Positions 42,917 through 54,915 of a stretch of 64,000 nucleotides of DNA are shown here, one piece after another. The notes below the pieces were generated by a model. That model worked only from the letters and a program-made list of their open reading frames with translations. It did not search any database and was not told the origin of the DNA. Within the stretch, counting starts at the first letter, position 1. Each line of letters starts with the position of its first letter. The stretch is taken from contig NADL03000016.1 in the NCBI GenBank assembly GCA_002205965.3, positions 682,001 to 746,000 of the forward strand. Reading direction: 5' to 3'. The translations under genes and the position numbers were made by a program. The stretch is from Kappaphycus alvarezii. Its lineage: Eukaryota > Rhodophyta > Florideophyceae > Gigartinales > Solieriaceae.

Positions 42917-43615
42917 TTCTTGTAAAGGGCCACTAAAATTGACTAGCTTTGGAGCGGGAGGCAAACATCTGCATGTTGCGGGCTACGACCAATCGCTGAG
43001 GCTGCACACGTGGACCAAATTGCATAGCTGAGCTTTTGATAAAGCCGAGAGGATACCTTCGCCTTAAAGCTGCCGATACGGGCCGCGAAAGCGGCCAAAA
43101 ACTCGTTGACCACCTTGGATGCGCTCTCCGACGGGCATCCCAGGGAATCAAAGGCTAGTGGGACAAACTGCCAGCCAAGATGCGGGCGTCCAGGTGAGGC
43201 ATGGCTAGGAACTGCGGCGATTTTGGTCGCAAAGTCCCTCAGTTTCCGTCGTTCTGCAGCGTCGGCGGCAGCGCGCGCTTCTCGAGCTCCCTTGGATAGG
43301 AAGCACTGTTGGAAAGGTGAGGGGAAGACTGTGATGTCATATGCAACCGGGAGAGGAGGCGCAGGGTTTTCCGGAGTAGTCGGGTGGACGAGTATGTCGG
43401 CAGGTCGGGCGTCCAGTCCGGGAAGAAAATACAAGACTTCATAGTGGACGCCAGCTCCTGTGGCTTTGAACAGGTCTCTGCCGAGCACTTTTGCTACTGC
43501 TTCGTGGCGGTTCTTCCAACCGAGAACCTTGTTACACAGGTCAGCGGCATGGTCGCCGAGGTGGTCCATCATAATTAAGCCTCTGTAAATCCAGTAATGG
43601 AATACCATCGTTTTT
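42917..43615 (-). mobile_element. Endonuclease LINE 3' end (family beta), minus copy with open nuclease frame
   Basis: A single 221-residue minus-strand frame (43,608-42,943) holds the tail of the zinc motif (LGDHAADLCNKVLGWKNRHE), then LDARPADILVHP and LPVAYDITVFPSPFQQ (the nuclease R-P-A-D and D-x-T-V elements), and the conserved end (SRLYQKLSYAIWSTCAAS). It is the best open example of this nuclease in the window. The two upstream cysteines of the zinc motif are missing because the copy is 5'-truncated. Confidence 0.8.
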
Positions 43616-43619
43616 CACT

Positions 43620-44140
43620 GGAACAGGAACCTGACCAGTAAGTGTTCGTACGCATGACGGCTGGGAGCAGAACATTTTGGCGAGCGCCTGAGTTCCTCGT
43701 CAATTGTCAACAAGACATGCGTTCACTGCATCGTCCATAGACATTGCATACTCCTCTGCTAGATAGTCGCGGAACTTGGGCGGTATATGCTACATGACCT
43801 GGGTGTGGGTTGTGAAGATCTCTTTTAGAGAGGGCAGAGACTGCTCGCAAAGATCGAGGTTCTGTGATGCGCAGTTTGGCACCTGGTTTGGTGCTGCGCG
43901 AGCTAAGTAATCTGAAACCGGTACAGATGTATTTTAGTCGACCTTATCCAAAGGTATATTCTCCAGGACAGCTTGATCTGTGCTAGCGACTAAGGTGGGC
44001 GAACAGTCAACCTTGTCCGCTCGCGAGCAATCAATTGGCGCTGGTGGTGCTTGCACTGATGAAAAAGACTCCCTTGCCTTCCGTCAATATATAATGGACG
44101 TCACTGGGACGGCTTTCGGAAAGCGGTGGTGGTAAATCTT
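43620..44140. other. Unassigned DNA
   Basis: No recognisable gene or repeat was found. The stretch separates two minus-strand LINE fragments. Confidence 0.4.
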
Positions 44141-44144
44141 GGTG

Positions 44145-44830
44145 GTAAATCTTTATGGGTTGTACAATGTCGCAGAGAAGCGTGCGAAGGGTAGTCATAA
44201 ATTAACTACGGATGCAGGCGGCGGGTAGAAACCTGTCGCGCCTGCATTCTTTGGAGACTAAATGCAAAACGGGTAACGAAGTCGCGGAGCTCCTGTTGAG
44301 GGGAGGAACCGCGACGGGAAGCAGAGAAGAAAGCAAGGTGGCGGAAAAACCCCTTGCCGTCGACGTCCAAGGCGCCATTGGTATCAATCCCGACGGGGGA
44401 GAGGAGGATATCGTTTTGGTTGCAGTAAGTGCCATAATGACGATGTTTCTCGCGCTCTGCGAGTGTTGCGGCACGTATCGTTGTAGGTTGCTGGATTACA
44501 CGAGGGGAGGACCATTTCCTGTATTACGTGAAGGGAGGACCATTTCCTGTATTAAATGAGGGGAGACCATTTTTTGTATTACACAGGTCAAAGCGTGTTG
44601 ACCACTTAGATCTAAGACGGGTGCGATGTCGGCCGAGCGGCGGGAGCAGACCGGACAGCGAGTGTATCCAGGGAATAGCGCGATGCCGAGACGTAGAGCC
44701 AGAGCGACTTTCCACGAATTCAACGGCACGAAAATATGCAGAGAGTATTCAGAGATCAACTACAACTTTTCATCACGGCAAGAATCACCAGCTTTAATTG
44801 ATTCGAAAACTTCATCGGACACTGTATCGA
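44145..44830 (-). mobile_element. LINE linker, zinc motif and carboxyl end (family zeta-like)
   Basis: The minus strand reads ALRLGIALFPGYTRCPVCSR and then DLSGQHALTC (44,700-44,590), a C-x2-C..G-[QD]-H-A-L-x-C zinc motif. Another frame further on reads DILLSPVGIDTNGALDVDGK (about 44,420) and ELRDFVTRFAFSLQRMQARQ (about 44,280). The short repeated GGGAGGACCATTTCCTGTAT at 44,505-44,560 is a local triplication of about 30 bases. Confidence 0.6.
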
Positions 44831-45187
44831 CAGGAGCGATGAGAGTCTAGCTTCCACGGAAGTCCTCAAAAAGCTGCCCTTCAGTGTAACAGCAAACTTG
44901 TGGCGATCGAGACCGTCCGACTGGAAGTTGCCCTCAGGAAAAGATGGTAGATGGCTACACTCCCATTTCTCGGCCCATTTTCTCGGTCACTGACTGTCCC
45001 AACCACAGCGCTCCAACTTTTTCTTGGTCTCCTGATGTCGAAAAAACATCAGGTACCTCGTCGCTGGCGACAAAGACTCTACAGTCTGTGAAGACTTACT
45101 GATTGGACTGCCTGCCCGAAAGCACCCCCTTGGTGACACAAACACGCTTCTAAAGGAAAATATCAAGACCCTCGACGGCACGGATTG

Positions 45188-45560
45188 CAGTTGATGGGAG
45201 AAAATGGCGCCGAAGGAAGAGGAGACCACCAACTACCCGAGATGAGAGTCGTTGCGAGCGACTAAAATGCCACGGGAGACCTCGAAAGGTGGTAGAGAGG
45301 AGTGAGCATGAAAGCTGAGTGAGTGCTTTAGTAGCCGGCTCTAAAAGGGCAGGATATACCACTTATGCTCCGCCACTGGCGAAAAAAATGGTTCTTGGGT
45401 CTTAAGTTGAATCTCAACTTCCCAACTATTTGGGACTGGATCTGAAGTTGTCTGCCAACTTCCTTTATACTCTAAGTTACATATGTGTGACTTAGTTTGG
45501 TGAGCGTCCCCCTAGAGCTTGCTGATCCCTGAGTACTCCTCAAATTTCACTCGTACCACT
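45188..45560 (-). repeat. Partial LTR-like copy of the acidic-ORF family
   Basis: The plus-strand order TGATGGGAGAAAATGG, ACCAACTACCCGA, ACCACTTATGCTC, GAAGTTGTCTGCCAACTT is the same as in 22,852-23,140. The second half with the acidic ORF is absent. Confidence 0.6.
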
Positions 45561-45664
45561 CCTTATATACAGTTCTCACTGCCGAAATTTGTAGCACCCG
45601 CGCAGTACCTTTGCCAGCTCTGCACCGCTACAGTACAATGCAAAGCATCCCACTAAACATAATT

Positions 45665-45835
45665 GAGAATAAAACTTGCATCCCAGTATCAGCGCAGCCA
45701 GTGCAGCATGCCAAAATAAATAAATAAAACTTGCATTCCAGTGCCAGCACAGCCAGCGCAGCATGCCAAAATAATATCCAGTCAGCGCAAAGTGCCAGCT
45801 CATTCAGCGCAGCCAGCTCAGCATGGTCAAATAGT
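45665..45835. repeat. Tandem repeat, unit about 57 bases, 2.5-3 copies
   Basis: AAAACTTGCATcCCAGT followed by GCGCAGCCAG and GCAGCATGCCAAAATA starts near 45,670 and again near 45,727. A third, partial and diverged unit follows. It precedes a gypsy fossil. Confidence 0.8.
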
Positions 45836-45899
45836 GTTCAGAAAAAAAGGTTTACAACAACAGTCTCACAGAAACTTCTCGAATCAACACGGGCAAAAT

Positions 45900-48800
45900 T
45901 GGTCGGCTGATAATCACCCGTTTCAACAGGGCAGTCTAAAGGCGATTCGTCGCGCCAGGAGTATTGTCACAAGGTCAACTACTTCAAAGACCGACACGAG
46001 GAAGACCAGTTCCAGGACAAGTCGCTGTTGGAACTCAACGACATGTACCAGCATGACTGTATCGTAATGGCCGCTGAAGAAATCCAAATGAAGCCCAAAC
46101 AGAACGATCTGAAAGGAGTTAACGAGTTGAACCTCAAGGGCACTCTGTATGACCACTTGGAAAATTTTCGCACTTCATTCTCGTCAGGACCATCGGCTAA
46201 GCTACCAACACTAAAGATTTAGTTGGCGCCCGATGTAAAGCCAGCGAAAGGTCGACTGCAAAAGTAATCCTAAGAGCGGAATTTCATGCGCTAATTTTTC
46301 AAGGACCTTGTGGACCACAGGATGGCCTATTCCAATCTGACGTCCATATGGGCCTGTGATTCTCTTCTGGTGCAACAACCCAATGACCTGTTATGCTTCA
46401 CAGTGGACCTCAAGCCGAATAAATGTTTCACAATTAGGCACTGATACCCCATGTACAATTTGAAGCACGAGCTGTCTGGACTGAAAGACCCGAATTTCTT
46501 CGCGAATTTGGACACTTTTCACAGCCACTGTAAACTGCTCCTCACAATTATCTCGCAGCAGTTCCAGTCTTCTTCACGCCAGATGGCATCTAAACGCCTG
46601 CAGTAGTCTTGCATGGGACAAATAATGCGGTGAATCACCTAAATTCGTCTATGTCTGACATCATGCCGGACAATCTTAGTCCAAAAAGCATCATTTTTCT
46701 AGACGACACACTGACGCGCGCGCCTATAGTTGAGAAAATATTTGAGTGCCCGTCGTTCTTTCAGTTGTGCGTCACGTACAATATCAAGTTGAACGTGAAG
46801 AAATGCATCATCTTTACCAAAGCAGTCCGGCAGTGTGGTTTTCTCATATCAGCCAATGGTATGCACTGCGACCCGCGCCGATTGTAGCAACTACTGTCTA
46901 TGGAATTTATAGACCAGTGCTGTAGACCTGCTACAATTTCTCTACGCACTTCAGTGGCTCAAACAGGGCAAACCAAATTTCACCGAACCGGTTGCCCCAT
47001 TGCACTATTTCATGAAGCGCCTCTACAGTCTCATAAACAACCGAACAAAACGGGCTGTTGTTCTAATTCTTCTTTTCCACTATGATTTGGGAACAACAGA
47101 GCACGACGATCTTGAAGCCTTCAAAAAAGAACTGGCTGATGAAGTCACGTTGTCGCACGGTGACCTCAGACAACGACTGTGCGTCTACACTGATGCGTCT
47201 GACAAGTTCGGGTCCGTACTAGTCATGCAATTGCTATTGTCCGATGTCTCCAAGGCGCACAAACAGCAACGTCATTAACCGATAGCCTTCCTCTTTGGTA
47301 GTTTTGACAAGATGCAGCCCGGCTAGTCAGTGCTTGAGTAAGAATCTTATGCAGTCATGATAAGTCTTGACTGCATGCACTGTATTGTCACAGCAGCAGA
47401 TAGCTTAGACCTAAATACTGACCACAACAACCTACCCTTCTTCTTTGTCCATCTAGACTTCATCCCTAACATATCACAGACGTCCCTGCGGAAAGTACCT
47501 CGGTGGGTTGTGAATTTAAGCGTCTACCGCTACAACGGTTACCACATCAAGGGTTAAGAAAATGTATGAGCAGACCTATTTATCCGCTGATCACAAGCTC
47601 CATACAATGTACAACGCCTCGCCCACTTCCCAGATCTGCCCTCTTCATTTCATGCTCACTTAGAATGGCCCACTACGTCTCCGATCGCACGGATTCAAGG
47701 GGAACACAAGTCCTTCCGCCCCAATGGATTGAATTCTCAAGAATCCCTGTGGATGTTCTCTGACTCGACAATTTGGGAGCTTGATGACGCAGCCGACTTG
47801 CAGCTGCAATTGTTCATCATCAAACATACTGGCTCCGCTGATTATTTTGGCCTCTACGCAACGGAACTCGCCGTTCGGTTGAAATTAAGGTGGTGAACTT
47901 TCACCGAAGACATCCACACCTTTTTGCGTGTCTATATACAATACCTCTAAACTATAGGGAGGGAGAAGATACCACCTCCGAACGTCCGTGTAAAAAAACC
48001 CAAACGACCTAGTTCAGTTCGACTACACTGGTATTACACTAGAAAAAGCGGCGAAATGTACGTCTTGATGATGCGCGACAATCACTTGGACTACAAATTG
48101 TTCTACTGCTGCTTTTCAAAAACGGCCGAAGAGAACTTTGTGACGGCTTTCATTTAATAGTGCTCTATCTTAGCAGTTTCGGGTGGCATAATGTCTGACG
48201 GTCCTACGCATTTCAAAGAAGAAAATGGCTGCCTTGTGCCCAATGGCCTCAAAGTCCTTCTTTAATTCAAACTACCCTATTTCCCGTGGTAAAAAGAGTC
48301 TGTGGTCTAAGCCGCTAACTACATTGTGCCCTATGGTTGACTCGCTTGTAACTACGGATGGACATGAATGAATGGGTCGATCTCATTCCAATCTTCCAGT
48401 CGGTGCTAAACAACGCCACGCAAATTGCTAGTTTCTGTCCAGTAATGAAATGTTTGTGACGCGTTCAAACTCCACTAGTCTATCAGTTTCTACGAACTGT
48501 GAGCGCCAAGGCGGATACGGTACCTGAGTCACAAGCTGAGTCTGCGATGAACATACAAGAGCACATCAAGCTCTGAGCTGAATTCACCCGTGCGGTCAGA
48601 GCACGCTGAAAAGCACTCCGAAGAAAGCCTGCGAGCATGCGCCCAACAGACGGTTGCCTAGCTTCACTGAAAACGACTTTGTCCTCGTAGCCCGCTCCGA
48701 GTTTCACGCCAATAGGAATCTCTGTCTACATTGACGAGGCCCCCGACGCATCCGAAAGGCGTTGAGCGATTTATTATATCAAGTCGAAGGCCTCTGCCAA

Positions 48801-49120
48801 GTCCAAATGGGCGAAATTCATTTTTGCAGGCTCAAACTGTTTCGCGACAGTGAAATAGAAAAAAAACGGCAATCATGTCGGACGTCTTAAAACAAGTAAT
48901 CGGAATGGTTGTTTCGCAATCACTGAGCCTTGAGGACAAGCCCGACGAATTCCATGTTCAGATCCGTTGAAAAGGACTCGGAGACACAAAAAAAGCTGGA
49001 ATCTATCTACCACATCTATAAAGACGTTCACCAGCTCTTAGAGAAGCTGTTCAATCGGAGGTCCACCCAGGCCCATCTCTAAGCGAAGGCCCGCGTTGTA
49101 ATTTCTCTTTAAGAAGGGGA
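45900..49120 (+). mobile_element. Ty3/gypsy fossil of oomycete-like lineage with chromodomain
   Basis: The plus strand gives recognisable pol parts in order: an RT start (about 46,210-46,560), the RT palm (46,609-46,887; IIFLDDTLTRAP, CGFLISANGMHCDPRR), RNase H (about 47,160-47,220; LCVYTDASDKFG), an integrase core (about 48,060-48,290; YVLMMRDNHLDYK, MSDGPTHFKEENGC) and a chromodomain-like end (about 48,940-49,010). The purine-rich AGAAGGGGAG at 49,111-49,120 would be the polypurine tract. The copy is broken in many places and old. Confidence 0.7.
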
Positions 49121-49400
49121 GTGTAACGCTCTGCGCGGTCTGCCAGCTCTGTCATATGTCACATAACGCGATATTTAAAGTGTGGTTATTAGTCACCGAG
49201 ACCCATCAATACTTCACTTGTCGCGCCATTTTCTCCGTCATCCGCTTGTGCAGAATTACAGAAAGGCACCGAAACTTTCGGAAAATTCCAGTTGACGCTA
49301 TGTCACGGTATCAGGCGGCTCGACGACTGCATGAAGTCGACATTTAGGCAATTGCCTGCCCGAGGACATTAATTATAGTCTGATAGTCTGAATTATAGTC
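49121..49400 (+). repeat. Probable 3' LTR of the gypsy fossil
   Basis: TGTAACGCTC follows directly on the polypurine tract, as at the start of gypsy LTRs. GATATTTAAAG at about 49,170 could be its TATA box. The matching 5' LTR was not found, so its length is a guess. Confidence 0.4.
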
Positions 49401-52400
49401 TGGTGGTTTTCATATCGGATGAATGATAGGAATAGCGAGGATAAACAGCTGTTACACGTATTCATTGAGAGCCTTCGTCTCGCAAGTCTCTCAGACCATC
49501 CTTCGACCCCAACGCCGTCATAGTGTGGTGTTGGGGGAAGCGAAGCTGGCGGCGAACCTCAGCCTCCGTAGAAACAGTAGGGAATGGTAAGACATTATGG
49601 GAGCTATCATGGACTGGTTTAGTTGGAGAGGTGTGCAGGCTGAGGAGACTTTCCTTAAAGTGATATGAAAGGAAGTGATGGGGGCAATAATTCTGTTACC
49701 AGTCGTGTAAAGACCCTTAAGGTTCCCGAGCTGCTCAGCTAAAATGCGTAACTTGCAGCAGATGCATTACAAATTCTCGTGTCTGGATGCGAGTGTGTCA
49801 TCTTTGCCGCAGATAGGAGCTTTTCATGTACTTTGGTTGCTATTTAGGTGTTTCTTGTTAGTTATAAAGGAATCTGCAAACTACTGAACACATTCAATAT
49901 TCTCGCTTTACGCGTTTGGGGCTTTTTTGTGACTTAATTTGTGCTATTCTTCGCCCTTATTTAATTATTCAACGCTTTTTTACTACATCAACTCCAATGC
50001 AGCAGGTGTAAAATAATGTTCTTTGCATCGACTACTTAATCTATGAGTTCGGCGGAAGGCCCTTCGCGCTTATTTCAATCCTATTTTATATCGTTAAATT
50101 GAATCTTGACCTTTCTATAGATATATTCGACGTACTTTTCTTAATGACAATTGTTTCCGTATAAATTAAACTCCTTTCATTATATCGCCAGCTCTTGCAG
50201 TACTTTTACTGCCTATTAAAGATATTTCAGTCTGAGAAATGAGTCGTATGCGATTTTTCCCACCCGGGAACAAAGATGTATTAAGTCCTTTTTATTTTTA
50301 GTACGGAGTAACATACACCACTATCTGCTGGGGAATAAAATTTTCTCTACCATATTCAAGACAAACCGTGCCGCGCAAGACGTAGAGTTCAATGGCTTCA
50401 GAAACGAGATGATGGCGTTGGGAAGAGAATCACACGAAAGCGTTGAGGATAGAGAGGGCTGCTCTCAGAGTTGCTGTACGTCTTTCCCTTCAATAGTGGG
50501 AATTGTGTGTGATTGCCGGAATAAAGCGTACAAATAGTGAAATTGCTGGTAATGAAGTGCGAAAAGAAGTTAAAAATTAAAAAGAAATGCTTAGTTTCTT
50601 ACGGATATTTTTCTTCCTGTTTCGAAATAGTTCCTAGATTTCAAATAAATGATGTTATTTTTTTAAACGTGAAAGTCATGAATTAATATTATATAGGAGT
50701 GCAATATATATTGATTTATTACAGCTCCCGAAACTTTTCAAATGAGTCATTTTTGCTTAATTGGAATAGGAGGAATCAAATATTTCTTCCCCTTTAATTT
50801 TAACTAGAGTTTATTTGATCAAGGGATATGCAGCAGTGCTAAAAGAAGAAATAGGGAAGTTTTTAGTGCTAAATTCCTTTTTGCAGCACTGCAAACGGCC
50901 CATGTTGGACATTTGTTCTTGCTTTTTAGTGTTCACGGGGAAGAAGTGTTGCAATGAAGTTTAGTGGGCATAAAGAACTTCCATTTGCAGAGTAGCAACT
51001 ATAATTTACGATTAAGTTCTTCTTTTCTGTTTTTAAGTGAGATTTTGATCCTTCAATAGATGAGTTGAAAGTAGAGGTTCTAGATACATTTGTTGCTGCT
51101 CAGAGGGTCTTAATTTAGCAATTGAATATAGAAACACTGTTTTATCACTAATGTTGAAAACTGTAGTTAATGCGTACTGCGGTGGAAAAAGTACGATGAT
51201 GGACTTGAGATTACCTCAGCGTGTATAAAAAAGTGTGTAAAAGAAATAAGGTGGTAAAATATATCCTTTACCGCGCATAACTTTAAAAGAGGACTTCTGA
51301 ATTTTTATATTTACTGAGACAAAGGGGAATCACTTTTACGGATTTTAACACTCAAATACGTCATTGAGTAATAAAGGGGACGAACGAGATATAAAAGAAG
51401 AAAAATAGGCATGAATCAAGTAGTTCTCATACTAATATGTATTTCTGGAGTATAAATATTCCGAAAATGCAGTGGAGTATTAGAAAATTAAACGACTCGC
51501 GAGCAGAAGACAAAAATATAATAATATTGAACTAATTTACTGAAATTTAATGTACAGCGTAACAACCGAGTCTCACTGGGTTGGTAATTTTTGTAGAGAA
51601 TATGCAATTTAGAATCTATGGCGTAGCACTCAAATGAGAAAAGGGAAACCAAAAGGTACTAATTTTAAATGGAACTAATCTTTAAATGGTGTATAAGGCC
51701 GCATATTATATTCTAGAGAAAGAAGGTAATATCAATATCCGAGAAAAAACAATAGAAAAGATTAAAAGCCCCTTATAGGCACTGAAATGTAAATTGAAGT
51801 TCTCAATCCATAGAAAAGCCCTCGATGGTCAAGATTAAAAGAGAAGCACAATTTTAAAGGTCAGTGATCCCTATCAAACTACGAAAGAAATATTTAAATT
51901 TAGAGAGCTTAGACTGTCACGAAGAAAGAACCATAGTTAGGTTACGGAAAATACGGGCAGAATGGCGATCATAAATCGTTGTATTTCAGTTCGGCTTTTG
52001 CACATCGAGAGTATACAATTGTTTTCAGCCTACAGTTTCCCATTGTGAATTGCAAAGGATGATTGATCCAGCTACTCATGAAAATATCAAACGGGCATCT
52101 GACTCCTATGAAATAATTTTACAGCGTAACGTGGATGTAGTGAATTCCAAGAAATTATTTAGATCGGCCCTGGATGATATATAATTACAAGCTTATGTTA
52201 GTTTTTTAATCATCATTAAATGAGCATGGAAGAACTTAAAGATGATGATAAATTTCCATTGTTCTGATTTGCGAGAGATCAAAATTTAGTTGCTGATTTT
52301 TGAGGCATGAGAAACTTCGAAAAGCAGGAGAGATCAGTAAAAGTGATTTATCTTCTTGTACTCTCCGACATGGGCATGATATGACTGCTTTTGACAAGTT

Positions 52401-54050
52401 GCACTGTTCTGTAAGTCCCTTTTTGAAGTCTTGTTATAAAAAAACCTCAGCATAACCTATTTGTAACTACATTTCTGGAAATATGGGTCACAAAATCGAC
52501 TGGAGGGTTTCAAAATCTTTTTTACTGAATGAAAGAGAATGAAGATCCGCGTCGACTCTATACGAAAAAAATATGCCATGTATTTTCTAATTTACAGTGC
52601 AGCACAAACAAATTTAAATCCGAAAATCAATGATATCAACTTCTATTCTGTCATATTAGCAATGCAGAATGTTGATCAGGAACTTCTGCTTTTTAAGACG
52701 GTTCTTATATGCATGATTCCAATAAATAACAAAGGAGAAATAGAATTAAAATAATTATAAACAAAACGTTTGGCCGAAAAGTGGACAAAAAGTCGAACAA
52801 ATTGAGGGAAAATTGAACGAATTTGCAAAAAATTGGAAAAAATCCATCTAGAAGCAGAAATTGTAGTAAATTTAGTAAATCGCATGTAGAAAAGACATAT
52901 TCAAGGCCACGGATATCAATCAGATAAAGACAGACAATTTGAATTATTCTTCAGATATTTTGATTCAAAATAGAGCATATAATCACCTCTCCTTTATCAA
53001 ATATTCTGTAAAGTCTCTTTAATACACTATAATTGTAATCAAAGTTGATGTGAACAGAATATGTGCCGACAGTACTTGAACCAGCGCTTAACGCAAGGTG
53101 ATTTACTTGATACATGAAATACTTTCAAATGAGAGGACAAAAGGCAATACAAAGTCTGAAAAAAGATAGATTTTGTTTTTAAATTAAGCGAATCTTGAAC
53201 TTGGCGGGTTTTTGTTGAGGAAATTATGCATCTTAATCAATATTTCATGGTAATTTACAGTAAATACCCCAAAATTTAACCGAATTTATGTTAATTGAGA
53301 AGCGGAAAACTTTTGAAATTTTGCTTAAATAGGCGAAAATTTAGAGTATGTTCACATTGAAAAAATGCTATAAATTTGGCGTATTGTATATGTGTGTGAG
53401 TATGCTTCTCATATAAATATGGAGGTTTTTCTTTTTCCAAAGATTATTTGTACGTATTTTGACGAAACAAAGTACGTCACCAAGAACTATACCAATTTTA
53501 TCAGCGTGGACTATGATTTTCTCTGCAATGGAAATCGGGTTATGATAACATAACATGCCGCTATGATTGAAGCCCGGAGTTTATTTGAGTTCTCTTGTTC
53601 TTATGAACAGAATATCTCCTAAACATCTGTAAAAAATTGAAGATCGTGATGGCAAGAAAAGTACCGCTGAAATCATCTGTTTGTATAGAAAGCGGGATAA
53701 AATGCACTTTTTCTTATATGTAATTCATCTTGCTTTTTCTCCTTAGAAGAATTTATTTCATGCTATCAATCCTCTCACTGTAATTTTCCACCTTGCTCTC
53801 GATGAGATGTGCCCATATCGTTCAGTATCGCAAATTGGCCCTTCATGTAGTTATTATTTCTTCTTTCGAACATGAAGCTGTACTGCCCATAAATCATCAT
53901 TGTTTGTATGCATTTAATGTCTCTTATTTGCACTAGCAGGCTCAACAAACGTTGAAAATTGCTATAAAATCTTCTGTAATAAGTGCTAAAGTGACTAATT
54001 GATGGAAAAGTTTCTGTTAAGAGTAAGCGTAATTTTTTTGCAGCTTTTTA
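49400..54050. other. AT-rich region of 4.6 kb with no recognised gene
   Basis: All frames are closed at short intervals; the longest ORF (52,539-52,754) has no recognisable motif. Composition is strongly AT-rich compared with the rest of the window. I see no tRNA, rRNA or terminal repeat. A hairpin, CCCCAAC (about 49,509) with GTTGGGG (about 49,532), lies near its left edge. Confidence 0.6.
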
Positions 54051-54253
54051 TAAATGGCCTCTAAATTCAATTTCACCATTAAATTTTCTGAAATTAAATA
54101 CTTCGGCTTTTTGCCAAAGGTTCCCACCATCTTTGAGAGCCAAGCAGTCAAGCTGGACTATCTGGTTGTGTATAAGTCTCCATTTCATCCAGTTATTGGT
54201 CTCCCAAATCTTTCGGCCATGCGGGAAAATTTGGACTTCGGGACCCAAAGCGT
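54050..54253 (+). mobile_element. Older gypsy element, left part (protease region)
   Basis: The plus strand reads MASKFNFTIKFSEIKYFGFL and then SPFHPVIGLPNLSAM, which resembles the end of a gypsy aspartic protease. The sequence stops exactly at the chromovirus boundary and its continuation is found after 61,264. Confidence 0.6.
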
Positions 54254-54762
54254 TGTTGTATTTCACTTCACAGACCTTACACTTTACACTGCATATACTG
54301 TACTGTAGATTCAAACCACTGGTAACCTTGCAGCCAGGGCTACTAGGCACTTTGCTGTCATTACACTTTCCTTACAGTTCTGAACACAGCGTTTGACCCC
54401 ATTGGTACACTTGGAATAGTTACGGGCGAGTTGCACACTGGGATATTATATCATTGCTTTACCAATCAAAAGTCGCCTTGCTATCCCATGCCACCTGGAC
54501 CAATGTACTTCTTACATCTTGTCAGAGTATGTCACTCTTGCCGACTACAATTCTGAAAGCGCTACTTACGATACCGTCAGGGCTGTTTTACGGGAATACC
54601 TTTGAATTCGCTACTGTTAGACTGCATTTTCCTTTAGTTTGTAGCTATCTTCAGTTCTATATAAACCCTGGTTTGGAGCGGCCGGCTTTACCCAGCCAGC
54701 CTCAACCAAAGTTTCAACCACAGTTCTACCTTGATCTGCTCGTGTGCGCTTAACACCCCACA
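54254..54762 (+). repeat. Chromovirus 5' LTR (509 bp)
   Basis: It is nearly identical to 60,769-61,264, with a few short length differences. CTATATAAACC at about 54,657 is a TATA box about 100 bases before the LTR end. Confidence 0.92.
54657..54667 (+). promoter_or_regulatory. TATA box in chromovirus 5' LTR
   Basis: CTATATAAACC is conserved in the 3' LTR at about 61,158-61,168. This is the expected site of element transcription start. Confidence 0.6.
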
Positions 54763-54765
54763 TCG

Positions 54766-54780
54766 TGGTAGCATCGCAAG
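54766..54780 (+). promoter_or_regulatory. Primer-binding site
   Basis: TGGTAGCATCGCAAG begins three bases after the 5' LTR. It starts TGG, complementary to the CCA end of a tRNA, and TGGTAGC matches the 3' end of initiator tRNA-Met of yeast type. Which tRNA of this host pairs here is not known. Confidence 0.6.
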
Positions 54781-54915
54781 TAAGTTGTGCCTTATTGTGC
54801 GTTTTTCCAATCCGCCAGTTGGGATAAAATCTCTACTAGATTTATCTCAGCTGCCCGATTGCAAACAGAGACTAACATTGTGTTTTTCACTCTGACCCTT
54901 ACGCGGTAACCCACA

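Noticed and set aside
52539-52754. 71-residue ORF in the AT-rich block
   Set aside because: No motif, no neighbours and AT-driven composition. ORFs of this length are expected by chance.
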